The notes under the pieces were generated by a model. It did no database searches. It saw only the letters and a list, made by a program, of their open reading frames with translations, and had not been told where the DNA came from. Of a stretch of DNA of 43,251 nucleotides, positions 1 to 10,239 are shown in pieces. The position numbers and the translations under genes were made by a program. Numbering within the stretch: position 1 is the stretch's first letter; every line of letters begins with the position of its first letter. This DNA comes from Fragilaria crotonensis. Its lineage: Eukaryota > Bacillariophyta > Fragilariophyceae > Fragilariales > Fragilariaceae. Location: positions 1 through 43,251 of the forward strand of contig JAKSYS010000538.1 in assembly GCA_022925895.1 (NCBI GenBank), read 5' to 3'.

Positions 1-117
1 CCCTAACCCCTAACCCCTAACCCCTAACCCCTAACCCTAACCCCTAACCCCTAACCCTAACCCCTAACCCTAACCCCTAACCCCTAACCCAGACGAAACC
101 CTAACCCCTAACCCCTG
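1..117. repeat. Telomere repeat tract (C-rich strand)
   Basis: Positions 1-90 are an uninterrupted run of 13 units plus a partial unit: nine heptamers CCCCTAA and four hexamers CCCTAA, in mixed order. A short non-telomeric break at 91-96 is followed by three more degenerate units to 117. On the G strand these read TTAGGG and TTAGGGG towards the chromosome end, so the window begins at or very near a physical telomere on its left side. The hexamer is the common eukaryotic repeat; the frequent extra G is a variant. Confidence 0.97.
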
Positions 118-172
118 ACGCACAAAAATTTCAAACACGGACGACGGCCAGACGAATATGCAACCGTAAAAC

Positions 173-476
173 AGTAAGACGGTATGACATTACCACGATA
201 CAACCTTACAACAGTACCACATTAAGACGGTATGACATTAGCATGGTACAACATTACGACGATACAACAATACAACGATACGACATTAGCACGGTACAAT
301 ATTACGACGATACGACATTAGCACGGTACAACATTACGACGATACGACAATACGACGATACGACATTAGCACGGTACAACATTACGACGATACGACAATA
401 CGACGATACGACATTAGCACGGTACGACGTTAGCACGGTACGACGTTAGCACGGTACTACATTAGCACGGTACAAC
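173..476. repeat. Subtelomeric 16-bp tandem array (19 units)
   Basis: Nineteen consecutive 16-bp units run without a single indel from 173 to 476. Two main variants alternate, ATTAGCACGGTACAAC-like and ATTACGACGATACGAC-like, so higher-order 48-bp blocks appear around 300-430. Degenerate units continue to about 525. Open frames over the array are by-products of a period that stays stop-free and are not genes. Confidence 0.9.
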
Positions 477-710
477 GATAACATTCAACGGTACGACATT
501 AGCACGGTATGACATGACTTCAACGGTAAAATGTATAAACGATACGGCATCACTACAGTGCGGACACCACATGGCCACGGCATCAGATTCGTTCGACATC
601 TGATCGGCACATGGTCACGACCACATGTCGTCACAACGTCGTCAACGGTACGATTACGTCGCCATTGAAGCGTCGCAATCGACACGTCGCCATCGACAAC
701 GTTGCAATCA

Positions 711-796
711 TCGTTCGACGTTGAACGACATCGAAGATGAATTGTTGTGTGTGTCGTTCGACGTTGAACGACATCGAAGATGAATTGTTGTGTGTG
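711..796. repeat. 43-bp tandem duplication
   Basis: A 43-bp sequence beginning TCGTTCGACGTTGAACGACA occurs twice, at 711-753 and 754-796, with no visible mismatch. It contains the short palindrome TTCGACGTTGAA. The preceding 530-710 stretch is made of loosely related CGACG/ACGTCG-rich sequence. I see no gene here. Confidence 0.85.
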
Positions 797-870
797 TAAT
801 GAAATCTTCACAGTACAAACCTACGTGGAATTTTACGTAGAATATTTCTTGTGTGATAATGGTTGACGCT

Positions 871-1185
871 ATCGTAGGCACACGTAGACTCTCAGTATGG
901 TACATACATCGTAGGCACACGTAGACTCTCAGTATGGTACATACATCGTAGAGACACATAGACTCTCAGTATGGTACATTCATCGTAGAGACACGTAGAC
1001 TCTCGGTATGGTACATACATAAAAGGTTTGCGCTGTCGTAGGCACACGTAGACTCTCGGTATGGTACATACATTGTAGAGACACGTAGACTCTCAGTATT
1101 GTACAGACATCGTAGAGACACGTAGACTGTCACTATGGTACATACATCGTAGAGACACGTAGTCTCAGTACAGTACATAAATGGT
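871..1185. repeat. 37-bp subtelomeric tandem repeat (8 units)
   Basis: Units start at 871, 908, 945, 982, 1035, 1072, 1109 and 1146. Each carries the core CACGTAGACTCTCAGTATGG followed by TACATACATCG. Spacing is exactly 37 bp except for one 16-bp interruption between the fourth and fifth units. The phrase GGTTGACGCT or a relative precedes the first and fifth units and follows the last, which suggests a higher-order block of four units plus linker. Minus-strand open frames across it are artefacts. Confidence 0.9.
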
Positions 1186-1745
1186 TGACGATAGGAACGT
1201 TCGTGCGAATACCGCACGAATTATGTACGTTGTAGATCGTACGAACGTTCGGCGAAATATACTTGGGAATGGCTGTACAAGTACTTCCCTGAATGTATAC
1301 GTATGCGACGAAATCTACACATGAAAAGAAGATGTGTTACATTGTTTATACAAACGGGATAGCTAAGTAAATGTTTTCACTGATTCGTCATTCTTCGAAT
1401 GTAACATATGAAGTTGTTAAGTAAATTAATGTGTTAACCATTTCTTATCATTTAAGTAATAATTATACTTAAGACGAAATGCTTCTAACTGATTCTACAC
1501 TCTTCCGAATTGATAGATAAAGATGTTGAGTTGGAGTTTCTGTGTCTTGTGGGACTTTATTTTCAGAAACAGTCATCGTTAATTAATTCGTATACATAGA
1601 ACTCCAAACGTGTAAATTGTTGCTTTGTGCGAATTCGACTCCCTATGGCTTTGGTATAATGCAATCGGTGCACAGCAGTTGTGTTGCACTTTGCAAAACT
1701 GATTGACATTGTCAACCGTAAGAGACAGAGCATTCTCATTCTGAT
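1186..1745. other. Subtelomeric spacer without a recognisable gene
   Basis: AT-rich spacer. A perfect 8-bp inverted repeat (TTCGTGCG/CGCACGAA, 5-nt loop) lies near 1200-1221, and GAACGTTCGT/ACGAACGTTC form a wider inverted pair at about 1195-1252. I find no coding sequence or RNA gene. Confidence 0.5.
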
Positions 1746-2114
1746 CTACCATTTGGTAGCGTTTGAGTCCCCTGCCTTCTGACTTGTCTACCATTTGGTA
1801 GCGTCAGTTTCGCAGACATTCAAACACCGACAAAGCACTTGTGCCGGCTGAGGACAAAAACATTCCGTCTACCATTTGGTAGCGTTTGAATTTGTATCAA
1901 GCCATTCGGAGATCAGCGTCTGTTCAGCATTACTTACTCATTCTGGCAACTGCCACAAGCGAAATTGTAGTAGCTGTGGTTCGGTGACACCGTTGGCCAC
2001 GCGGAAGCATTGCTCACCATTTGGTGGTATTGTGCTGGTCGTTACGGACACTGATTGGTTTCGAACTCCGTTGAAGATTGAAACCTCGACAGCTTCCTGA
2101 CTCACCATTCGGTG
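1746..2114. promoter_or_regulatory. Five palindromic CTACCATTTGGTAG-like boxes upstream of gene A
   Basis: Three identical boxes, CTACCATTTGGTAG, lie at 1746-1759, 1788-1801 and 1869-1882. Two diverged boxes with CACCATTTGGTG and CACCATTCGGTG lie at 2015-2026 and 2103-2114. The first three are followed by GCG. Each is a near-perfect dyad, the shape expected for a dimeric DNA-binding protein. All sit within 510 bp upstream of the chosen gene A start at 2256, and nothing similar was seen elsewhere in the window. A regulatory role is inference from position and symmetry; a degenerate repeat is the alternative. Confidence 0.5.
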
Positions 2115-2255
2115 GTTGGCCTGCTTACAGTGTTTTATCTTGAGACGGCCTGTTTCGAAGTGATAGCACGTCGCGACTTCCATTCGGTTGTCCGTGCAGC
2201 ACTGCCAAGAAAGTTTGTAATAAATTTCTACGTGGAAACAAGTCTTTCTTTTCCT

Positions 2256-5046
2256 ATGTCGGAAACACACAAGAAAGGTAGCGCAACAGCGGGCCAAAAG
2301 GGAGCTGTCTGGAATAAGAGGACAAGAAGGGCATCATCGTCAACTCTTGGCTCGCGCGTTCGACAGCGAACATTTCCAAGTGAAACCGCTAGGCGCCTTA
2401 TGGCGACCATGGCTTTGGATTGTGGCAACCCTCGTGCGTTGTTGAAGATGACTGGCGGGGTCGTCGGTCATGTTGATTCGCTTATGCCTAGATCTGATTT
2501 TGTGGAATGCGATTCGGGTGACACCACCTTTCGTGACAACAAGGTTGGCGGTCGTCGCAAGACGGTCGAAGAAGCCGACAAATCCGACGAATCATGTACA
2601 ACTGTTGGTGGTGAAGATGGGGATGAGAATGAACAAACCATTGACAAGCAATCGAAGAAGAAGAAGCGGAAAGTCCTTATGCTGCTTTTCTATTCCTTCG
2701 AAGCCGCAAATGGCACGTACATTCTCGAAGTGTATTCCAAAGCAGGATGTTGCGGAGTTTGAACGTCTTTTCAACTCCTTCCAAAGCCAAATGTCATGTC
2801 CGCCTGGGTGTGACAATCGTCGCGTCGACGTTAACGCATTGATCATCAAGACTCGGGTTGTCACCATTATTTGGGCACTTCAGCGGCTGTATGGTGTTGA
2901 CAACGTTGTTTGCCAGAGATGCGTGGAAATGTGTGGAGAGCGCGTCGACGGTAAAGTTTTGTATAAGCAACACTTCGTAGAGATAGTTGCCATGGACGCT
3001 GTTTTGGCACGAACTCTGAGTCCCCCACGTGCTGTCACTGGAACAGAGACTGTTGACACTCCTGTCAGGTTCCTTGCTCAACGAAAAGAAATGTTGGATC
3101 CGAAATATGATCAATTGTTCCGCGCGTTTGTCGTCGTTGTCCCCGACGGCGCAACGTACTACTGCCACCGCGAGAGGCGGCGTGCCTGCATTGGTGTTGC
3201 CAACGCACTCATTCCGATGGACACGTCGTGGTTGAGAGTGAAACGAAATGGGAATCGCGGCGACCAATTCGCTCTTGGAGGCTACGTCTTGCGACTTTGG
3301 GATGGGCAACCTTACTGGAAGTTTAAAATTCGCCGTGGAGAATCAAATTTCCAGCTGCGACCAATCCCAAGGAATCCGGCGGAGCGTCTCTCGTGGAATG
3401 TCAAACGGTCCAATTTGAAAGTCTTGTGTGCGTACCAGATGGCTGATGAAGTGGGACCAGCTATGCCCCCAGATTTTGTGGACGGGAAACAGCTTCAACA
3501 TTGGCCGTCGTTGAGGCGCGCTTACCGAGCGGCTATCAACAACTCCCCTTCATCGAGGCGCGGTTGTAGGCACTACGCCCAATCACATCTTCACCGCCGT
3601 ATCGATCCGATGAAAACACTGGTCATCGACCCGAAAGAGGGAGATGTGGACCTCCGCATCGCGATTCAGGTTAAGCGTGCAGGTGACGAGAAAAAATTGG
3701 ATTCTAGAAACGGACCCAAGCGTGATCGACTTGCACTTTCTCGTGAGTCGGTTGTGCAAATCCGCTACTTGCTGGACTTGGGAAGCGGAGCCCCGAAATT
3801 GGTTTCCGAAGTTTGGGAACACGCGAGCACTGCTACAAAATGGAATCGCCAGTCTGCTCGGCGTGGACTGGGTGATATGGGATCCATGCATCCCATTGGA
3901 ACACGCATTATGAAGGACAACAAGACTCGCGAGAGATACAAGACATCCCGTGGAACTCTCCAACAAGAAGCGTTGCGTAAGGCAGTTGTTGCGTCCGCTC
4001 GGCTGGCGGCTGTAACCATCCCTACTGTCCTGCGGATCATACAGGATGTTGAAGAGGATGGTGACCTTGACCCTCCCGAAGGTGGAATGAATGGTGATGG
4101 AGGGTGTCTGCGTGTGTCGTTCACGATGGATGTGAGCGTTGACCTTGCGAATGCTTCCCATTTCGATGTGAATGATGCGACACAAGGGTTCAGCATATGG
4201 ACCGAAGACGAACCTGGCACAACAAAGGAATGGTACTTCGTCTTGCCGAATGTATACGGGAGGAGGAGCCCCAGTGTGGACGGAAAACCCGGTGACATTT
4301 ATCATGGGGTTGCCATCAAGCTGACGCATGGTGTCCTAATTGGGTGGGATGGTCGCGTCATACGGCACTGTACGTCCGTAATGGATCGTGGGAGCCCAGC
4401 AAATCACGTGTACGGTTCGTTTTTTGCGGCGAAGACTTCCGTCGTGGCGTACGGTGCGCGAATGGCTTTTGTGCGCGAAGCGTTGAGGAGAGTCCATGCA
4501 AAGCAGGACCGAAGACGGGATCGACAAAGAACTGCTACCGGCGAATCTGTGGGAAAGGCTGTGACATGTGTTGGTGCGGGTGGTGAAGGACTTGGAGATG
4601 TTTTCGGTGCCCCGATTCCAAAGAAGAGTAAACAGGATGATATGACGATGGATCGTGGTTCTGCAGATGAGAGGTCAGTTGATGGTGAGGAATCTTGGAG
4701 TGACTACACTTACGCTAGTGGCGGCAGCGATTCCACTGGTGGTAAAGACGTTGGCTTCGTTTTGGAAAGGGATCCATTTGTTGAACGCGTGGAAGACGAT
4801 TTGAAGGAAACGAAGGCTGGTGATGTTGTTGCGGTTGGTAGGGAGTCGGCGTGTCCAGTTGCACAGGATACCGGTCCGTTAACGTGTGGTTTCCCTCGTG
4901 AGGTGTCGGTGCCTGGCAGCTGTGATCGCGCACCAATTGATCTCGTAGAATGTGACGACGAGATCGGCGGTTACCTGGATTGCGTGGCGCAGTGCCCTGG
5001 TGATGTCGCATCACGTGATACGGCCGAATTTCGAGGAAAATTCTGA
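2256..5046 (+). CDS. Gene A: uncharacterised nuclear-like protein with possible HxD...H...R motif
   Basis: The predicted protein is about 905 aa from two exons. The open frame extends upstream to 2112, but the first ATG is at 2256. Exon 1 (2256-2672) ends in the basic run KKKKRK, a probable nuclear localisation signal. A 73-nt intron, 2673-2745 (GTCCTT...AAAGCAG), joins it in frame to exon 2 (2746-5046). The donor is not a strong match, so an ancestral frameshift is the alternative. Inside exon 2, a segment near 4159-4368 contains H-F-D and, about 55 residues later, T-H-G-V-L-I-G-W-D-G-R. That order resembles the metal and 2-oxoglutarate ligands of Fe(II)/2OG oxygenases, but I cannot assign a family. 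The C-terminus is acidic. A diverged, broken paralogue lies at 12934-13846, which shows that this is a real protein family. Confidence 0.75.
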
Positions 5047-5750
5047 TCGACGTAGAAAAATCCGTTCTAGGGAACAACACTCGAGTTCCAGTGTGGCTGC
5101 TGGTTTCATCGGCGATTATGTTGATGGTGAACAACGAACAAGCGGTTGGGAATTGCATCGGAGGTGTCAGAACTTTTTGTCGAGAGAAGTTGAGGTATGC
5201 GGCACTCGAAACGCACGTTGTGAACACGGATGCGGTGGTCGGCAGCCGAATCGGAGCGGTGGCTATGAGGTGCCTGACTTTGGTGGCAGGGGCCAGGATG
5301 ACAACCGACGGACTCCTTGCCGCGGTCGTGATCCTGGTTCGTGGCTAGGTGAACGGAAGCGCCCGCGTGGTGGGTTTTGGTGTGACACACGAGTTCGTGG
5401 CGAGCATTGTGACTTGGGACGAATCAATGGTGTGCCTGACTGGGAGCCTCGTGGACGTGGCGGGCACTGGGAACATCATCACGGAGAAGACTGCGTCGAT
5501 GATCGTTGGTCTGGCATTCCTCTTGCCGGATCACACCGGCAAGAGGTTCGTGGAACCACCAGTGGCACCCCGACGCGATGGACTGGTATTACCCCGCGGA
5601 GATCATTGTCATGATTTGCCGTCGGGTGGACGGAATCGTGGTGATTCGTCGTATAGGGGGGAAACACGAGGACGTGAATCATGCCTGATGAGGAATGATG
5701 GAAGGACGCCTGACGTAGATCAGCAACCTGCCAAATGTTTTCGGAAGTGA
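5047..5750 (+). other. Gly/Arg-rich open reading stretch downstream of gene A
   Basis: After the gene A stop, another frame stays open to 5614 and encodes a Gly/Arg/His-rich sequence with RGRGGHW and similar patches. A third frame continues to 5750 with GGRNRGDSSYRGETRGRES. RGG-like composition in shifting frames suggests either further exons of gene A or a decayed tail. I could not fix splice sites with confidence. The sequence lies 140 bp from the 3' end of the convergent helicase gene. Confidence 0.35.
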
Positions 5751-5889
5751 AAGTGAAAGCGAAACGAAAACGCAGCGATAAGTCGTGAAAATCATAAAAC
5801 GAATTATTGTTACGCTGACTGGAGTTTTAAGACAAGGGAAATCAAGTACATAGAATCAATGAGGACACCAACTATCCATGTATCGGTGT

Positions 5890-8800
5890 TTATAATGCTG
5901 TCTCCTGGGAGCTCAAGAATTGACAAAAAGATTCCTGGGTGGTGTAAATTCGTTCGATGTATTCCTGGAAGGTTCCCGGCATTTTTGAGCGGACAAAGTT
6001 GTGTGAAAGTAACCGTCGCAATCTTCCCTTCACGGGGCAGCTGTTGATTTCGTGCTTTGTAGCACCTGCTGCACCTTTGAAAACCCAGCACTCACAGCAT
6101 GCTCGCTTGTTCAAGTAATCCTTTTTAAAGGGACAAAGTTTGCGATCGTGTGTACTCACACCACATGCGTAACACATTTTCCATTGGAAACACACGTCTT
6201 TGTTCTCTGGCAGAGTCTTACTCCCAGTTCCTCGCAAGAGAGGTATTCCACGACATGTGGTTTTCCGACACACAAGACATGCCAATGACAGTTGGGTTAA
6301 TACACGTCGCGAGGCACATTCGTTCGTTCGGGCGTGATGAATGCGGCTTGTGGCGTCTTTTTGGAGACTTGTCAATGGAATGTTGCGACAAAAGTGGCAG
6401 GCACCGCAATTGTGATCCATGGCTCTCCCAAACAAAGCTGACAAGATCTTGATTGCACATCCCCTTTGTCCTTGGGAGGTGTCAGATAACCAATCGCGAA
6501 CTCCACTCGATGTCAGAACAGTTTTGAAGTTGGAATGGTCTTGTGAAGAAATAAAGTGCTCGTTCAAGAGCCGAGTGTAGCGGTGCTCGTCATCCTTGGT
6601 TCGGTGATTGGACAATTTGTCGGGAACGGCAAATAACACTTGGCCGAAGGAGGTTCGCATGTAGCTTCGCAATCTACCGAAGGCTTGTACTATCTGCATA
6701 GTATCGTACAGGTATCCTACGCAAACCAAATATCTGCAGGATGGATTTTCATTGCCAACCAAGCCCATGGTTGTCGATATGAGGATGTCTAACTTTCCAT
6801 TGCTCCATGCAGTGGCCGATTCTTCCACTTCTTGGTGAGTAGAATCGGAGGAAACAAACTTGCATTTGTATGGGGTGGTGGTGGAAAGCTGCTCGAATAA
6901 AGTTATGCCATCCTTCTTCTCGGCAACAATAATGTGAGCAGCACAAAGTGGACCTGATAGTCCTCCACTTGAGTCCATCTTTTTCTGTACGAATCGGGCG
7001 GCGAGGTTTACGTACAGAGATGAAAAGGCCACCTTGATCTTGAACCCTTGCGGAAACTGACCCACAACATGATTCCCATGGATTACTTTAAGGTCGCTCA
7101 TGTCATCGGTTTTGGACAAGCCGAGTTTCTTTGTAAATTTAGAAACCGCAAATGTTGGCATTGATCCACTTAACACGACGATGGGAATACCCAAACTTGG
7201 AAGTTTGGAATAAACCTTATATGTGTCGCGGAAACTTGTCTCAGAGAGGATGGTGTGGGCTTCATCTATTACAATTTTGTCGACAACATCCACCCAAGAC
7301 TTGAAAAGCTCCCCAGAGTAATGGAACAAATTGTTTAAGGCATCGAGGTTTAAGAACAGTAGGCTCGGGAGATTTTCTCTTTCTCGGAGTTCTTCCGGCA
7401 AAACACCATCAGAAGTGATGTCTTGCCCCGTGAAAAGATGGATGTTGGCCTTGAGTCCATGCTTCTCGAAGGCTGCCGAACATGTGGCAAACTGATATCC
7501 GGCCAGGAAGCGATATGGAGAAACATGGATGATGGTCTTGGAACTCTGGTTTGTAAGGAGGCGAGCAATAGTTGGGATTATATAGCATTCCGACTTCCCC
7601 TCACCTGGAGCTAGTAGAGCAATGCAATGTTGTGGTTTGGTGAAGGTTGTTCCATATCCGAACTCGACCAACTCTTTCTGCTGTAGTGACAAGTAATTGT
7701 TGTTACTGTTGCTTGCTGATGCAGACATCGGATAGCGAAGACGCATTGCCGCACGCAGGTCAGCCAAGGAAAGTGTTGCCGGGGATCGCGAGGTTTGATG
7801 TGATGTATCACCTATTGCAAAATGATATGCGCTGAAGTGTGTCTCCTCAGAACCTACTTGCTGGCTGGAGTAGGTCATCGAGTGCGTCAAGGAAGAATGA
7901 CCCATTTTTGAAGCTCCAATGGTGCTTGAGGAAAGGAAGTGATTGGGTTGGCCACCGGTCACAAAGTTGGAGACGCCAGCCCAAAAGTGCCGGACCTGTG
8001 TCATGTTTGGGACGGCGGATAAAGAAAAGAGATCTCGAATGATGTGTGATGGCCTGACATCAGAACGGTTGTTCCTTGTGGGGAAAATCAATCTGGGAGC
8101 ATTGGAACAGCTGGGAAAGAAGCTTCCTTTTGTTTGGACAAGAGATCGAAACAATAAGAAGTAACGAGTAATGATGGGGGGTAACTTGCGTTCAATTTCC
8201 TTACAAGTGCGTTGTGACATGGCATTGAAGCCTTTCAAGGAAGAAAGTGTGTAGTAGATTGTATTGTTGGTGAACAAGCAGTGAAACATGGTTGGATCAC
8301 GCAACTCATTCAACCTTGCAGAGCCACCACCAAAACCATGAAATGCCATCTCCAACAGTGCTGTCAAATGGTCAAAATGATCCAGAGGAAAAACAGAATC
8401 GGGCTTCCAAACGGGACATATATCTGCAAGGAAAAGGTCGCCGGTGTCGTCATCGACAACAACTTTTATGTTGCTCAGAACATCAACTACTGGCTCCCAC
8501 CAGCTCCCGACCGCCAAGTTTGATACTGCCACATTCATCAAACACACCGTCTGCGGTACAATTTGTGACCAGTCATCAAACCGAAAAGAAAACTGATCCA
8601 CCGTGATGTTTCCTATTTCATCAATTGTTGTCTTCCTCCTTTTGGGAAGTCGGCGGTGCATTTCACGAATTTGTCGAAGCATCGGAGATAGAAAATGGAG
8701 AACATGCGATTTTCTTACAGCCATGATAAGAGCGGGACCGTGTAATGTGAAAGCGTCTTCCAAAAACGAACATATAACGGAACAAATGGCGGCTTTCAAA

Positions 8801-9864
8801 ACTGATGCAACCTTTGCAATTACGGAAGAAATGGTGTCACAAGAGATCATTTTGATTTTGGAATCTTTCTTTTCAACGCGGAATCCCGTCATCAAACAGA
8901 ACTCAACTGCCAGGGGATGATGTTGCACGGAAGGTGGGATTTCAAGCATCAAATCCTTCAAGAAGTATGCAATTGAAAATCCGTCTCGGAAGTCAAATGA
9001 TTTGGCGGCAAAGAGACCACGTCGGTATGCAAATGATAAAAGCTTCTTGAGTTCAAAAAGTAAAGTAGATGGATCGTGTTGCATGGTGTAAGTCCAGCGT
9101 TGCGATACGTCTTCAACTTCATTGCCTTCAAATGTTTGCAACGCAGCACGGAGATTACCCGGCACCATCTTTATATTTTTCTGAGCATAATTCAGAAGCC
9201 AAACTTCGGCAAGTTGGTGAAGTTTCACCAGAAAGGACTCAGTCGCCGGATTTGGCGGTGAATGAATGGAGATAAAGTCAGTTTTGACTTTTTCAACAAA
9301 CTGCCTGACACCGCCACAACGTGAAATAAGTGGAGTGAACATATGAGTGTACGTATCATCGTGCTTCTCCCTTTGTGGAAGGAAAGGTAGAATTGCAGCT
9401 CTTGCCTCATTATAATCAAATTGTTGCTTGATCCTGGATGGTTCGGCACCCTGAAAAAATGATGTGACCTGTGATTGCGATACATATCTACCACATGAGA
9501 GCTTGATAAGATCAGCTTTCTGAAGTCTTGTTCCATTGCATCCCCATGTTTGGCAGTGACGATCAGCATTGGCCTTCCTCAAAAATGAAGGTCCGCATAT
9601 GCAGGAATAGCCAGAATAGGTATTTTTGTCCATTCGGAATTGTTCAATGCTTCCGGATGCCTTTGCTATGTTGAGTTGCATGTTATATCCATGAAGAAGA
9701 GATCGGACGGTTGTGATTCTGCTATCCATGCCATGTTTCTTGAGGTGGTTGCGAATGGATCGCTCATCCAATTTGATTGCTACATGTTTTTCACATTTGC
9801 AACAGCAGAGACCGAATGGGGAGAAGGTGAAGAGTGATTCTGGAATTGACTCGAGAGGAGTCAA
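5890..9864 (-). CDS. Subtelomeric zinc-finger / recombinase-like / SF2 (RecQ-like) helicase
   Basis: One open frame of about 1324 codons. Near residues 17-46 there is a C-x2-C...H-x4-H zinc finger (CCCKCEKH...HLKKHG), with a second Cys/His cluster at about 85-130. Near 620-665 the order VRHFW...GHSSLTHSMTY resembles the C-terminal boxes of tyrosine recombinases. The helicase core follows: Walker A APGEGKS near 752, DEAH near 866, SGSMP near 897 and QAFGRLRS near 1060. The tail is Cys-rich (CHFCRNIP, CLVCRKT, CYACG, CCEC). SF2 helicases use ATP to unwind nucleic acids; telomere-linked RecQ-type helicases with zinc fingers occupy chromosome ends in fungi. The left-most codon of the frame is TTG and no ATG precedes the zinc finger, so the true start probably lies in an upstream exon. 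One workable splice is exon to 9950, intron 9850-9949. A truncated paralogue lies next to it. Confidence 0.85.
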   Translation of the reverse strand: MTPLESIPESLFTFSPFGLCCCKCEKHVAIKLDERSIRNHLKKHGMDSRITTVRSLLHGYNMQLNIAKASGSIEQFRMDKNTYSGYSCICGPSFLRKANADRHCQTWGCNGTRLQKADLIKLSCGRYVSQSQVTSFFQGAEPSRIKQQFDYNEARAAILPFLPQREKHDDTYTHMFTPLISRCGGVRQFVEKVKTDFISIHSPPNPATESFLVKLHQLAEVWLLNYAQKNIKMVPGNLRAALQTFEGNEVEDVSQRWTYTMQHDPSTLLFELKKLLSFAYRRGLFAAKSFDFRDGFSIAYFLKDLMLEIPPSVQHHPLAVEFCLMTGFRVEKKDSKIKMISCDTISSVIAKVASVLKAAICSVICSFLEDAFTLHGPALIMAVRKSHVLHFLSPMLRQIREMHRRLPKRRKTTIDEIGNITVDQFSFRFDDWSQIVPQTVCLMNVAVSNLAVGSWWEPVVDVLSNIKVVVDDDTGDLFLADICPVWKPDSVFPLDHFDHLTALLEMAFHGFGGGSARLNELRDPTMFHCLFTNNTIYYTLSSLKGFNAMSQRTCKEIERKLPPIITRYFLLFRSLVQTKGSFFPSCSNAPRLIFPTRNNRSDVRPSHIIRDLFSLSAVPNMTQVRHFWAGVSNFVTGGQPNHFLSSSTIGASKMGHSSLTHSMTYSSQQVGSEETHFSAYHFAIGDTSHQTSRSPATLSLADLRAAMRLRYPMSASASNSNNNYLSLQQKELVEFGYGTTFTKPQHCIALLAPGEGKSECYIIPTIARLLTNQSSKTIIHVSPYRFLAGYQFATCSAAFEKHGLKANIHLFTGQDITSDGVLPEELRERENLPSLLFLNLDALNNLFHYSGELFKSWVDVVDKIVIDEAHTILSETSFRDTYKVYSKLPSLGIPIVVLSGSMPTFAVSKFTKKLGLSKTDDMSDLKVIHGNHVVGQFPQGFKIKVAFSSLYVNLAARFVQKKMDSSGGLSGPLCAAHIIVAEKKDGITLFEQLSTTTPYKCKFVSSDSTHQEVEESATAWSNGKLDILISTTMGLVGNENPSCRYLVCVGYLYDTMQIVQAFGRLRSYMRTSFGQVLFAVPDKLSNHRTKDDEHRYTRLLNEHFISSQDHSNFKTVLTSSGVRDWLSDTSQGQRGCAIKILSALFGRAMDHNCGACHFCRNIPLTSLQKDATSRIHHARTNECASRRVLTQLSLACLVCRKTTCRGIPLLRGTGSKTLPENKDVCFQWKMCYACGVSTHDRKLCPFKKDYLNKRACCECWVFKGAAGATKHEINSCPVKGRLRRLLSHNFVRSKMPGTFQEYIERIYTTQESFCQFLSSQETAL

Positions 9865-10102
9865 TCAAGTCGGATGTTGTTTTCCGTGTTTCGAATGCTT
9901 CTAATGAAAGCTGTTGTTGTTGGACAATGGATTCGGACACAAACGAAACCTCCGCTTTTCTTTTCAAAGAGGTGGAGCAAAGCATGGTGAAGATGGGATG
10001 TATATGTGAGGGAGTGAACGAAAATGTGGCGCCACATGGAATTTCAAATGCTTTCGATGTACTGAAGTCTACGGCAGGAACTCCGTTGCTCACGATGCAC
10101 AT

Positions 10103-10239
10103 TCCCTTAAGTAAATATGACTCAGGATGTTCAAAAAATTACTCAGGATGTACAAACCCATATCAGAAATTACTCAGAATGTATCAAGTAAAAACATATG
10201 TACCTGAAGAATTTTTATGTGTTTTTAGCCCCGCCCCCT
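10103..10239. repeat. Spacer with three short ACTCAGGATGT repeats
   Basis: Between the two helicase copies, ACTCAGGATGT or ACTCAGAATGT occurs three times (about 10121, 10141, 10171), each followed by an A/T-rich stretch. The truncated end of the downstream pseudogene abuts this spacer. No coding sequence is seen. Confidence 0.4.

Noticed and set aside
243-449. 68-codon frame with YDDTTLARYNITT repeats
   Set aside because: It lies wholly in the 16-bp satellite; the repeated peptide follows from the repeat period.
2470-2745. Upstream part of the long + strand frame, beginning MLIRLCLDLILWN
   Set aside because: It overlaps the frame that carries MSETHKKG and the KKKKRK signal and has no protein-like composition. 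The intron at 2673-2745 explains the frame change better.
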